DNA from: JAWKJY01 sp041393535
Lineage (GTDB): Bacteria; Actinomycetota; Thermoleophilia; Gaiellales; Gaiellaceae
NCBI GenBank assembly: GCA_041393535.1
Contig: JAWKJY010000003.1
Coordinates: forward strand, 186,001-250,000
DNA length: 64,000 nucleotides
Direction: 5' to 3'
The position numbers and the translations under genes are program-made. This document shows positions 15,087-22,696 of the stretch, piece by piece. Within the stretch, counting starts at the first letter, position 1. Every line of letters starts with the position of its first letter. The notes beneath the pieces are model-generated. The model was not told the origin of the DNA. It saw only the letters and a list, made by a program, of their open reading frames with translations, and ran no database searches.

Positions 15087-17501
15087 ATGCGCTCCCGCCG
15101 TGCACCCCGTCTGCTCGTCTCTGCCCTCGCCGGCGGCGCCGCCCTCGCGGCCGCGGTCGGCGCCCACGCCGCCACCGTCCAGGTCGCGGCCGGCACGCTC
15201 TCGTTCGCGGCGCCGTTCGGCGAGGCGAACTCCGTCTCGATCGTCCCGAGCGGCTCCGACTACCTCGTCGACGACTCGGTCGCGCTCGTCATCGGCGCCG
15301 GCTGCGTCGCCGGCGGCGACGCCACCCAGGCGATCTGCGCCGGCGCCGGCGTGACCTCGGTCGAGGTCTCGACATCGGACATGAACGACGTCGTGCAGGT
15401 CTCGGTCGGCGTGCCCACGACCGTCTACGGCGGTGACGGCAACGACGTCCTGCGCGGCGGCGCGGCCGGCGAGACGTTCTACGGCGAGAACGGGAACGAC
15501 ACCTTCGACGGCGGCGGCGGCAACGACCTCCTGATCGGTGGCCCGGGCAACGACACGTTCGAGGGCGAGGGCGGCAACGACACGATCCTCGGCGGCCCGG
15601 ACGACGACACGATCTCCGGCGGCGACGACGACGACGTGCTCGACGGCGGGCCCGGAGCGGACGCGATCACGGGGGGCAACGGGACCGACTGGGTCGACTA
15701 CTCCTCTCGCTCGACGCCGCTCGCGATCGACCTGCTCGACCCCGCCCGGGACGGCGGCGTCGAGGACGGCATCGGCGACGGGATCACCGAGGTCGAGAAC
15801 GTCCGCGGCGGGTCGGCGAACGACGTGATCGTCGGCGACAACGGCCCGAACGCGCTCGACGGCGGCCCCGGCGCGGACGTCCTCGACGGCGGTGGCGACG
15901 TCGACGTGGTCGACTACTCACTCCGTACGACGCCGGTCACGGTCGACCTGGCCGACCCGGGGGCCGACGGCGGCGCGGAGGACGGGGCCGGCGACCAGCT
16001 CGCCTCGATCGAGGGCGCGAACGGCGGCGCCGCGAACGACGTCCTCCGCGCGGGGGCAGGGACGAACGCCCTGAGCGGCGGGCCCGGCGACGACCTGCTC
16101 GACGGCGGCGCGGGGGCGGATCTCCTCGTCGGCGGCGACGGCGTGGACACCGTCGACTACTCGGCGCGGGTCAACCCCGTCACGGCCGACCTCGACGGCG
16201 CGGCCGACGACGGCGAGGCCGGCGAGGGCGATCGGATCGAGACCGACGTCGAGGTCATCGTCGGCGGCTCCGGGAACGACTCGCTGACCGGGAACAACGG
16301 CGCGAACGCGCTCTACGGCGGCCCCGGCAACGATCAGCTCGCCGGCGGCTTCGGCGCCGACCTGACGAGTGGCGGCGACGGCGTCGACCAGGTCTCGTAC
16401 GCGAGCCGGACGTCTGCTGTCACGGTCACGCTCGACGACGTCGCGAACGACGGCGAGCCGGGCGAGGGCGACGACGTGCGCGCCGACGTCGAGAACGTCC
16501 TCGGCGGCTCGGGCGCGGACGTCCTGCGCGGCTCGGCGGGCGCGAACACGCTGAACGGCGGTCCGGGCAACGACGTCCTCGACGGCGGTGCCGGCCCGGA
16601 CGTCCTCACCGGCGGCATCGGCGTGGACACGGTCGACTACTCCGCACGCACGGCGTCCGTCACGGTCGACATCGACGGCGTCGCCGACGACGGCGAGGCG
16701 GGGGAGCTCGACAACGTGGGCGCGGACGTCGAGGGCATCCTGGGCGGTGCGGGAGACGACGTGCTCCGCGGCAGCGGCGGGCCGAACACGATCGCCGGTG
16801 GCGCCGGCAACGACACCATCGACCCGCTGTCGGGCCAGGACTCGGTCGACGGCGGGCCCGGGAACGACACGATCACCACCACCGACGGCGTCTCGGACCA
16901 GATCGCCTGCGGCGGCGGCGTCGACGCGGTCGCCAAGGACAACCAGGACGTCCTCGCCGGCGACTGCGAGAACACGACCCTGGTCACCGGCGGCTCGACC
17001 GGCGGTAGCGGCAGCGGGACGGGTGGTGGGCCGTCCGGCGACTCTCCGCCCGCGCAGGGCGGCGCCGACATCGACGTCGAGGACGTGCTCCAGACGGGGA
17101 CGGACACGACGGTGCTCGTCCGGTCCGGCGAGGTGCTGCAGGTCTCCGCCGCCGGCGCGCTGACGATCCGCGTCGCCTGCCCGCGCAAGGCGAAGGCGAC
17201 GTGCAAGGGCTCGATCACGCTCCAGGCGCTCGTCAAGGCCAAGGCGAAGAAGGGCGCGAAGCCGGTGAAGGCGAAGAAGCGGAAGCCCGCGAAGGTCGTG
17301 ATCGGCAAGGCGTCCTTCACGGTCGCGCGCGGCCGCGTCATCGAGGTGCCGATCCGGCTCACCCGGAAGGGCATGACCCTGCTGAAGAAGCTCGTCAAGG
17401 TGAAGGCCGTCGTCCGCTCGACCAGCAAGGCGAGCGGCAAGAAGCGCACGCGCACGCTGACGGTTGTCCTGCGCGCGCCGAAGACCGTCAAGGCGGGCTG
17501 A
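15087..17501 (+). CDS. secreted RTX-type calcium-binding repeat protein with Lys-rich tail
   Basis: 804 aa. A signal peptide (about 1-28) leads into a short beta region, then glycine/aspartate-rich nonapeptides of the GGxGxDxLxGG type from about residue 115 to 620. These bind calcium in RTX-family beta-rolls. Five larger modules starting with (T/V)VDYSxRT are superposed on them. A Gly/Ser linker (about 630-650) precedes a C-terminal beta domain that is very rich in lysine (AKAKKGAKPVKAKKRKPAK). No protease, lipase or toxin domain is fused and no type I secretion genes lie near, so a structural or adhesive surface role is more likely than a toxin. It interrupts yebC-ruvC. Confidence 0.88.
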   Translation: MRSRRAPRLLVSALAGGAALAAAVGAHAATVQVAAGTLSFAAPFGEANSVSIVPSGSDYLVDDSVALVIGAGCVAGGDATQAICAGAGVTSVEVSTSDMNDVVQVSVGVPTTVYGGDGNDVLRGGAAGETFYGENGNDTFDGGGGNDLLIGGPGNDTFEGEGGNDTILGGPDDDTISGGDDDDVLDGGPGADAITGGNGTDWVDYSSRSTPLAIDLLDPARDGGVEDGIGDGITEVENVRGGSANDVIVGDNGPNALDGGPGADVLDGGGDVDVVDYSLRTTPVTVDLADPGADGGAEDGAGDQLASIEGANGGAANDVLRAGAGTNALSGGPGDDLLDGGAGADLLVGGDGVDTVDYSARVNPVTADLDGAADDGEAGEGDRIETDVEVIVGGSGNDSLTGNNGANALYGGPGNDQLAGGFGADLTSGGDGVDQVSYASRTSAVTVTLDDVANDGEPGEGDDVRADVENVLGGSGADVLRGSAGANTLNGGPGNDVLDGGAGPDVLTGGIGVDTVDYSARTASVTVDIDGVADDGEAGELDNVGADVEGILGGAGDDVLRGSGGPNTIAGGAGNDTIDPLSGQDSVDGGPGNDTITTTDGVSDQIACGGGVDAVAKDNQDVLAGDCENTTLVTGGSTGGSGSGTGGGPSGDSPPAQGGADIDVEDVLQTGTDTTVLVRSGEVLQVSAAGALTIRVACPRKAKATCKGSITLQALVKAKAKKGAKPVKAKKRKPAKVVIGKASFTVARGRVIEVPIRLTRKGMTLLKKLVKVKAVVRSTSKASGKKRTRTLTVVLRAPKTVKAG
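15684..16862 (+). repeat. five tandem 72-81-residue modules in the RTX-like gene
   Basis: The aligned marker (x-x-x-Val-Asp-Tyr-Ser) begins at 15684, 15900, 16143, 16383 and 16623, giving spacings of 216, 243, 240 and 240 nt. Each unit has a VDYS..R strand, an acidic loop (DDGEAGEGD type), a DVE.(V/I).GG step and two or three RTX nonapeptides. In the fourth copy the marker is VSYASR. All units stay in frame. Confidence 0.85.
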
Positions 17502-17522
17502 GCGCGCCGGGCCGAGGCGCGC
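17502..17522 (+). terminator. hairpin after the RTX-like gene
   Basis: GCGCGCC and GGCGCGC form a 7-bp stem around a 7-nt loop, starting right after the stop codon. There is no T run. Confidence 0.4.
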
Positions 17523-17562
17523 AGGCCGTGGGCGGCGGCACCGGAACGTCCGCCGGAGCGCC

Positions 17563-17568
17563 TACCCT
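17563..17568 (+). promoter_or_regulatory. -10 box (TACCCT) of the ruvCAB operon
   Basis: TACCCT, 6 nt (AGTGGG), then GTG at 17575. Predicts that ruvC is translated from a leaderless mRNA. Confidence 0.55.
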
Positions 17569-17574
17569 AGTGGG

Positions 17575-18069
17575 GTGAGGGTCCTCGGGATCGACCCTGG
17601 CACGGCGGCCTGCGGCTTCGGGATGGTCGAGTCCCAGCGAGGCCAGCTCCGCGCCCTGGAGTTCGGCTGGTGGTCGACCAGCTCGTCCATGACCCTCGAG
17701 ACGCGCCTCCTGCGGATCCACGACGAGGTCGCCGCCGCGATCGAGCGCCATCAGCCCGACGCCGTGGCCGTCGAGGAGTCGTTCGTCGGCGCCGACCCGC
17801 GGACGGCGCTCGCGGTCGGCCAGGCACGGGGCGCCATCCTCGTCGCCGCCGCCCGGGCGGGCCTGCCCTGCTCCGAGTACCCGCCGGCGACCGTCAAGCA
17901 GGCCGTCTGCGGCTACGGCCGGGCCGAGAAGGCGCAGGTGCAACGGATGGTGCGCGCGATCCTCCGGCTCGACGAGGACCCGAAGCCCCATCACGCCGCG
18001 GACGCGCTCGCGGTCGCGATCTGCCACGCGCTCGGCTCGCCCATGCTCGCCGCCGGAGCCGGCCGGTGA
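17575..18069 (+). CDS. ruvC: Holliday junction resolvase RuvC
   Basis: 164 aa endonuclease that cuts Holliday junctions symmetrically, working with RuvAB. The acidic active-site residues are D7 (GIDPGTAACGFG), E67/E68 (VAVEESFVG) and D143 with H139/H140 (PHHAADALAVAICH). The GTG start is supported by the -10 box 6 nt upstream; the frame can be extended further but that extension lacks protein character. The stop overlaps the ruvA start. Confidence 0.97.
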   Translation: MRVLGIDPGTAACGFGMVESQRGQLRALEFGWWSTSSSMTLETRLLRIHDEVAAAIERHQPDAVAVEESFVGADPRTALAVGQARGAILVAAARAGLPCSEYPPATVKQAVCGYGRAEKAQVQRMVRAILRLDEDPKPHHAADALAVAICHALGSPMLAAGAGR

Positions 18070-18647
18070 TCGCGCGGCTGCGCGGGGCGCCCGTCGCGGT
18101 GCTCGAGGACGGCCTCGTTCTCGACGTCGGTGGCGTCGGCTACCGCGTGCTGGCGACCCGCAGCGCGATCCGCAAGGCCGAGGGCATGGCCGAGGTCGTC
18201 GTCGAGACGCACCTCCACGTCCGCGAGGACGCGCTGCAGCTGTACGGCTTCGCCGCGGCCGACGAGCGCGCGCTGTTCGAGGAGCTCCTCACCGTCACCG
18301 GCATCGGCCCGAAGGTCGCGCTCGGGATCGTCTCGGCCTACGGGCCCGCCGACCTCCGTCGGGCGATCGCCCGGGGCGACGCGGCGCTCTTCCAGTCGAT
18401 CCCGGGGATCGGGCGCAAGCTCGCCCAGCGCGTCGTGCTCGAGCTGCGCGAGCGCGTGGGCGCGCTCGCCGTCGCGGAGGCGGACGGCGCCGCGCCGGGC
18501 GCCGGGCCGGCCGACCAGCACCTGATCGCGCGGGACGCCCTCGTGGAGCTCGGCTTCTCCGTCGTCGAGGCCGAGCAGCGCCTCGCCGAGATCGACGGCG
18601 ACCTGCCCGCCGACGAGCGCGTGCGGCTCGCGCTGCGGGCGGCATGA
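18066..18647 (+). CDS. ruvA: Holliday junction branch-migration subunit RuvA
   Basis: 193 aa. Domain I is an OB fold (MIARLRGAPVAVLEDG, GVGYRVLAT). The helix-hairpin-helix domain II holds LLTVTGIGPKVALGIVSAYG and SIPGIGRKLAQRVVLELRE. The small C-terminal domain III (about 145-193), which contacts RuvB, follows an Ala/Gly-rich linker. GTG overlaps the ruvC stop (GTGA) and its own stop overlaps ruvB (ATGA), so the three genes are translationally coupled. Confidence 0.97.
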   Translation: MIARLRGAPVAVLEDGLVLDVGGVGYRVLATRSAIRKAEGMAEVVVETHLHVREDALQLYGFAAADERALFEELLTVTGIGPKVALGIVSAYGPADLRRAIARGDAALFQSIPGIGRKLAQRVVLELRERVGALAVAEADGAAPGAGPADQHLIARDALVELGFSVVEAEQRLAEIDGDLPADERVRLALRAA

Positions 18648-19654
18648 CGAACCGCCTGACGGGGGCGGAGCTCGTCCCCGAGGACGACGAGCTCGAGGGC
18701 TCGCTCCGCCCGCGGCGGCTCGACGACTTCGTCGGCCAGGAGCGGATCCGCGAGCAGCTCGGGATCGCGCTCGACGCGGCGAAGGCGCGGCGCGAGGCGC
18801 TCGACCACGTCCTCCTCGTCGGGCCGCCCGGGCTCGGCAAGACGAGCCTCGCGTACATCGTCTCGGAGGAGATGGGCGGCGGGATCAAGTGCGTCGCCGG
18901 CCCCGCGCTCGAGCGCAAGGGCGACATCGCGGCGATCCTGACCGCGCTCGAGCCCGGCGACGTGCTCTTCGTCGACGAGATCCACCGGCTGAACCGGTCG
19001 ATCGAGGAGATCCTCTACCCGGCGCTCGAGGACTACCGGCTCGACATCGTGATCGGCCAGGGGCCGGCCGCGCGGACGCTGACGCTCGACCTGCCGCGCT
19101 TCACGCTCGTCGGCGCGACGACGCGGACGGGCCTGCTCACGACGCCGCTGCGCGACCGCTTCGGCCTGACGTTCCGCCTCGACTACTACGGCGCCGTCGA
19201 GCTCGCGACGATCGTGCGCCGCTCGGCGCGGATCCTCGGCGTCGAGATCGAGGAGCCGGCCGCGGAGGAGATCGGCCGTCGCTCGCGCGGCACGCCGCGC
19301 GTCGCGAACCGGATCCTCCGGCGCGTCCGCGACGTCGCCGAGGTGCGCCACGACGGGATCGTCACGGTCGCCGTCGCGCACGAGGCGCTCGCGCTCCTCG
19401 AGGTGGACGGCGACGGGCTCGAGCGGATCGACCGCGACCTGCTCGCGGCGATCGTGCACAAGTTCGGCGGCGGGCCGGTCGGCCTCTCCACCCTCGCCGT
19501 GGTGCTCGGCGAGGAGCCGGACACGGTCGAGGACGTCTACGAGCCCTACCTGCTCCAGCTCGGCCTGATCCAGCGGACGCCCCGCGGGCGGATCGTGACC
19601 GAGCTCGGCCGCGCCGCCGTCGGCGCGATGCCCGAGCGCGACCGGCTCTTCTAG
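18644..19654 (+). CDS. ruvB: Holliday junction branch-migration ATPase RuvB
   Basis: 336 aa AAA+ motor that drives branch migration through RuvA-bound junctions. It has the Walker A motif GPPGLGKTS (G60-S68), Walker B with D111/E112 (VLFVDEIHRLN), sensor text TLVGATTRTGLLT and the arginine-finger region LRDRFG. The C-terminal winged helix is at about 260-330 (VGLSTLAVVLGEEPDTVEDVYEPYL). Last gene of the ruvCAB operon. Confidence 0.98.
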   Translation: MTNRLTGAELVPEDDELEGSLRPRRLDDFVGQERIREQLGIALDAAKARREALDHVLLVGPPGLGKTSLAYIVSEEMGGGIKCVAGPALERKGDIAAILTALEPGDVLFVDEIHRLNRSIEEILYPALEDYRLDIVIGQGPAARTLTLDLPRFTLVGATTRTGLLTTPLRDRFGLTFRLDYYGAVELATIVRRSARILGVEIEEPAAEEIGRRSRGTPRVANRILRRVRDVAEVRHDGIVTVAVAHEALALLEVDGDGLERIDRDLLAAIVHKFGGGPVGLSTLAVVLGEEPDTVEDVYEPYLLQLGLIQRTPRGRIVTELGRAAVGAMPERDRLF

Positions 19655-19656
19655 GC

Positions 19657-19672
19657 GCGGGAGCGCTCTCCC
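19657..19672 (+). terminator. hairpin after ruvB
   Basis: CGGGAG and CTCCCG form a 6-bp stem with a CGCT tetraloop 2 nt after the ruvB stop. It is weak and has no T run. Confidence 0.35.
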
Positions 19673-19695
19673 GGAGCAGCGCTGGGCGGTTCCAC

Positions 19696-19701
19696 TAGGC
19701 T
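19696..19701 (+). promoter_or_regulatory. -10 box (TAGGCT)
   Basis: TAGGCT, 6 nt (TCCCCC), then GTG at 19708: leaderless arrangement. Confidence 0.55.
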
Positions 19702-19707
19702 TCCCCC

Positions 19708-20052
19708 GTGCCCGAGCTCTGGGTCCCAGGCATCGCCGGCTCGACGCCTCCGTCCGTCGAGGACTTCCTGAAGCGCGTGCACGCGCGGATCCAGGGGTTC
19801 CTCGGGAGCTGCGGCTGCGAGCAGGCGACCGTCCGCGTCCAGCTGCACGACGGCACCACCGTCCAGCTCGCGTCGATCGAGCCCGAGCCGGGCTTCGGCT
19901 GGGTGACGCTGCGCCCGGTGCCCGACGAGGACGACGGCCCGGACGGCCCGCAGGAGATCATGGTGCCGCTCGGCTCGCTCGTGCGGATCACGATCGACGT
20001 GAAGGAGAAGCGGACGCCGTTCGGGTTCACCCTGCCCGGCGGCGCCGGCTGA
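19708..20052 (+). CDS. conserved-looking hypothetical protein
   Basis: 114 aa with the look of a compact soluble alpha/beta protein: a helix EDFLKRVHARIQGFL, a CGCEQATVRVQL strand with paired cysteines, an acidic loop (DEDDGPDG) and further strands (ITIDVKEKRTPFGFTL). No family recognised. The leaderless -10 box supports the GTG start. It converges on the next gene. Confidence 0.7.
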   Translation: MPELWVPGIAGSTPPSVEDFLKRVHARIQGFLGSCGCEQATVRVQLHDGTTVQLASIEPEPGFGWVTLRPVPDEDDGPDGPQEIMVPLGSLVRITIDVKEKRTPFGFTLPGGAG

Positions 20053-20058
20053 GCCGGC
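20044..20058. terminator. short bidirectional hairpin between convergent genes
   Basis: GCCGGC and GCCGGC (self-complementary arms) flank the TGA stop of the upstream gene and reach the stop of the minus-strand gene at 20060. Confidence 0.3.
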
Positions 20059-20059
20059 C

Positions 20060-20530
20060 TCAGTCGGCCCGGCGGAACTGGCGGTCGTGCCACGACGGCA
20101 CCGGCGCCAGCTCGAGCAGGGTCGAGCCACCGCGTGGGTCGCGGTAGCCGAACTCGCCCGAGTCCTCGTCCCAGGAGACCTCCAGCAGGCCCTCCTTGAC
20201 GCGGTGGTCGAGCCACGCGCCGCGAAAGACGAGCTTGCGTAGCCAGTAGACGAGCGACTCAGTCTCGCGGCGCGCCAGCGAGCTCCAGTGGACGACGACG
20301 TACTCGCCGAGCTCGCTGCGCGGTCGCCCGATCCGCTCGCTCGAGACGAGCTCGACGAGGTCGGCGACCTCGTCGGCCGCGAGCTCGCCCGGCCCGACGA
20401 GCCCGAGCCGCACGGCGGCGGCGTTCACGCGCTGCTCGAAGTCGAGCGCGTTGAAGCGGAACTCGTAGCCCAGGAACTCGACGGCGTAGTCGTCGCCCGA
20501 CGCGTAGTTCGGATCCGTCACGGCCGTCAC
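20060..20530 (-). CDS. hypothetical protein
   Basis: 156 aa, soluble, acidic at the start and aromatic in the middle (EFLGYEFRFNALDFEQRVNAAAVRLG, VVVHWSSLARRETESLVYWLRKLVF, FGYRDPRGGSTLLELAPVP). No known motif seen. A TATCCT -10-like box at 20531-20536 touches the GTG at 20530; the next in-frame GTG at 20521 lies 9 nt from the box and may be the true start of a leaderless message. Confidence 0.65.
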   Translation of the reverse strand: MTAVTDPNYASGDDYAVEFLGYEFRFNALDFEQRVNAAAVRLGLVGPGELAADEVADLVELVSSERIGRPRSELGEYVVVHWSSLARRETESLVYWLRKLVFRGAWLDHRVKEGLLEVSWDEDSGEFGYRDPRGGSTLLELAPVPSWHDRQFRRAD

Positions 20531-20633
20531 AGGATAGAGACGCCGGTGTGCCGGAACGGCGCCGGAAGCGTGCCATCTGCGCGACGGCGGCCGGATCGAG
20601 GGGACGTTCGTCCGATCGCCCGCCTAGGGTGCG

Positions 20634-22526
20634 ATGCACATGCACGGAGGGGACGCCACGTGGACGTTGGCGCCGTGCTCGGGGAACGAGGTCACACGTC
20701 TCGTCGACGAGCTCGGCGTCCGGCCGGTCACCGCCGCCGTCCTGGCGCGGCGCGGGTACCGCACGCCCGGCGACGCCGCGCGGTTCCTGGCCGCGGAGGC
20801 GATCGACCACGACCCGCTGCTGCTCGGCGACATGGCCGCCGCGGTGGACGCGATCCGGCGCGCCATCGCGGCGGGCATGCGCATCTGCGTCCACGGCGAC
20901 TACGACGTCGACGGCGTGTGCGCCACGGCGGTCGCGGTCACCGCGCTCGAGCTCGCGGGCGCGGACGTCACCTGGCACCTGCCGAGCCGCTTCGTCGAGG
21001 GCTACGGCCTCGCGCGCCAGACGGTCGAGCGGCTCGCCGCCGAGGGCGTCGGGCTCCTGCTCGCGGTGGACTGCGGCGTGACCGCGGTGGAGGAGATCGC
21101 CCGGGCACGCGAGCTGGGCATGGACGTCGTCGTCTGCGACCACCACCGCCCCGGCGGCGAGCTGCCCGACGCGGCGCTCGTCGTCACGCGCCCCTCGGAC
21201 TACCCGTTCCCGGAGCTCTGCGGCACCGGCGTCGTGTGGAAGCTCGTGCAGGCGCTGCTCGGCGAGCGCGCCCCGGTCGAGCTGCTCGAGCTGGTCGCGC
21301 TCGCGACGATCGCCGACGTCGTGCCGCTGCTCGACGAGAACCGCTCGCTCGTCTCGGCCGGCCTGCGCCGCCTGGCCCGCACGCGCCGGCCCGGCCTGCT
21401 CGCGCTGATGCGCTGCGCGGGCGTCGACCCGGCCTCGGTCGACGAGGGCGCGGTCGGCTTCCGCCTCGCGCCGCGGATCAACGCCGCCGGCCGGCTCGGC
21501 CACCCGGAGACGGCGCTACGCCTGCTGCTCGCCGGGAGCCCAGAGGACGCCGCGCCGCTCGCGGAGGAGCTCGAGCGGCTGAACCGGGAGCGCCAGGCGG
21601 TCGAGGAGCGGATCCTGCGCGACGCCCTGCACCAGATCGACGGCTGGTCGACCGCCGACCGCGCCCGCCGCGCCTACGTCGTCTGGGGCGAGGAGTGGCA
21701 CGTCGGCGTGATCGGGATCGTCGCCTCCCGCCTGGTCGAGCGCTTCAACCGCCCCGTCGTCCTGATCGCAGGCGAGGGCGGCGAGTGGCGCGGCTCGGGG
21801 CGCTCGATCCCGGCGTTCGACCTCCACGCCGGGCTCGCGGCCTGCGCCGGCCACCTGGCGAAGTTCGGAGGGCACCGCGCCGCGGCGGGCCTGTCGATCG
21901 AGGAGCGCGAGCTCGAGCCGTTCGCGGCCGCCCTCGCCGCACACGCCGCGGGCGTCCTCGACGACACCGACCTGCGGCCCCGCGTCCGCGTCGACGCGGT
22001 CGTGCGCGGCGACGAGCTCACGCTCGACCTGTGCGAGGAGCTCGACCGGCTCGGGCCGTTCGGGCTCGGCAACCCGGGCGTCGTCCTCGTCGCGCCCGCG
22101 TGCGCGCTGACCGACCTCTCCGCCGTCGGTGACGGCAAGCACCTGCGGCTCGGGGTCGTGGCCGACGGCGTCCGCTCGGGGGCGATCGCGTTCGGCCTCG
22201 GCGAGCAGCTCGACCGCTTCCGCCAGGAGACGCGCTGGGACGTCGTCTTCCGCCTCGCGGCGAACCGCTGGAACGGGACAGTGACCCCGCAGCTCGTCGT
22301 CAAGCGGATCCTCGAGGCGCCCGGCGGCTACGAGGCGCTTCGCACGCGGCTCGCGGAGGAGTGGCGGGCGGGGCCCGCCGGCTGGTCGCCGGAGGCGCAG
22401 GCGATCTTCGAGGAGCTCGGGCTCGTCGGCGGCGACGCCCGCCTGCGCCGGCACCTCGCGGAGTCCGAGTCCTTCCGCGCGCTGCTCGCCGGCGCGCCGG
22501 TGCCGGCCCTGCAGGCAGCGGCGTGA
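20634..22526 (+). CDS. recJ: single-stranded-DNA exonuclease RecJ
   Basis: About 630 aa; a 5'-3' exonuclease in RecF-pathway repair, mismatch repair and base excision. The DHH-family motifs are present: VHGDYDVDGVCATAVAV (motif I/II), VDCGVTA, and the signature CDHHRPGG with D169-H170-H171. The DHHA1 region includes GEEWHVGVIGIVASRLVERF, GSGRSIPAFDLHAGL and GGHRAAAGLSI. The C-terminal OB part (about 460-560, PFGLGNPGVVLVAPA) binds DNA. A TAGGGT box at 20625-20630 lies 3 nt before ATG 20634 and 9 nt before ATG 20640, so either may be the start. Confidence 0.95.
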   Translation: MHMHGGDATWTLAPCSGNEVTRLVDELGVRPVTAAVLARRGYRTPGDAARFLAAEAIDHDPLLLGDMAAAVDAIRRAIAAGMRICVHGDYDVDGVCATAVAVTALELAGADVTWHLPSRFVEGYGLARQTVERLAAEGVGLLLAVDCGVTAVEEIARARELGMDVVVCDHHRPGGELPDAALVVTRPSDYPFPELCGTGVVWKLVQALLGERAPVELLELVALATIADVVPLLDENRSLVSAGLRRLARTRRPGLLALMRCAGVDPASVDEGAVGFRLAPRINAAGRLGHPETALRLLLAGSPEDAAPLAEELERLNRERQAVEERILRDALHQIDGWSTADRARRAYVVWGEEWHVGVIGIVASRLVERFNRPVVLIAGEGGEWRGSGRSIPAFDLHAGLAACAGHLAKFGGHRAAAGLSIEERELEPFAAALAAHAAGVLDDTDLRPRVRVDAVVRGDELTLDLCEELDRLGPFGLGNPGVVLVAPACALTDLSAVGDGKHLRLGVVADGVRSGAIAFGLGEQLDRFRQETRWDVVFRLAANRWNGTVTPQLVVKRILEAPGGYEALRTRLAEEWRAGPAGWSPEAQAIFEELGLVGGDARLRRHLAESESFRALLAGAPVPALQAAA

Positions 22527-22627
22527 TCGAGGCCACGTCGAGGGCCCGCAACTCGACCCGGGCCGTCAGCGCCCGCACGGCACGCGCCCCCCGCGCCTGA
22601 GGCGCGCGGCCGCCCGTGCACCGCGCC

Positions 22628-22679
22628 CTGCTTCGCGTACCCGGGGCGCACGCCCCGGGGGAGGGCGCCCGGGAAGCAG
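22628..22679 (+). terminator. nested hairpin between recJ and rel
   Basis: CTGCTTC (22628-22634) pairs with GAAGCAG (22673-22679). Inside it CCCGGGGCG pairs with CGCCCCGGG (22640-22659). The outer stem ends 5 nt before the rel -10 box, so it could terminate recJ transcripts and also constrain the rel promoter. Confidence 0.4.
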
Positions 22680-22684
22680 CGGGG

Positions 22685-22690
22685 TACAAT
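22685..22690 (+). promoter_or_regulatory. -10 box (TACAAT) of rel
   Basis: TACAAT, 6 nt (CGGCGC), then ATG at 22697: a near-consensus -10 and a leaderless start. Confidence 0.6.
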
Positions 22691-22696
22691 CGGCGC

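Noticed and set aside
15087..17501. RTX toxin operon
   Set aside because: No acyltransferase, ABC exporter or toxin domain is present; only the repeat type is shared.
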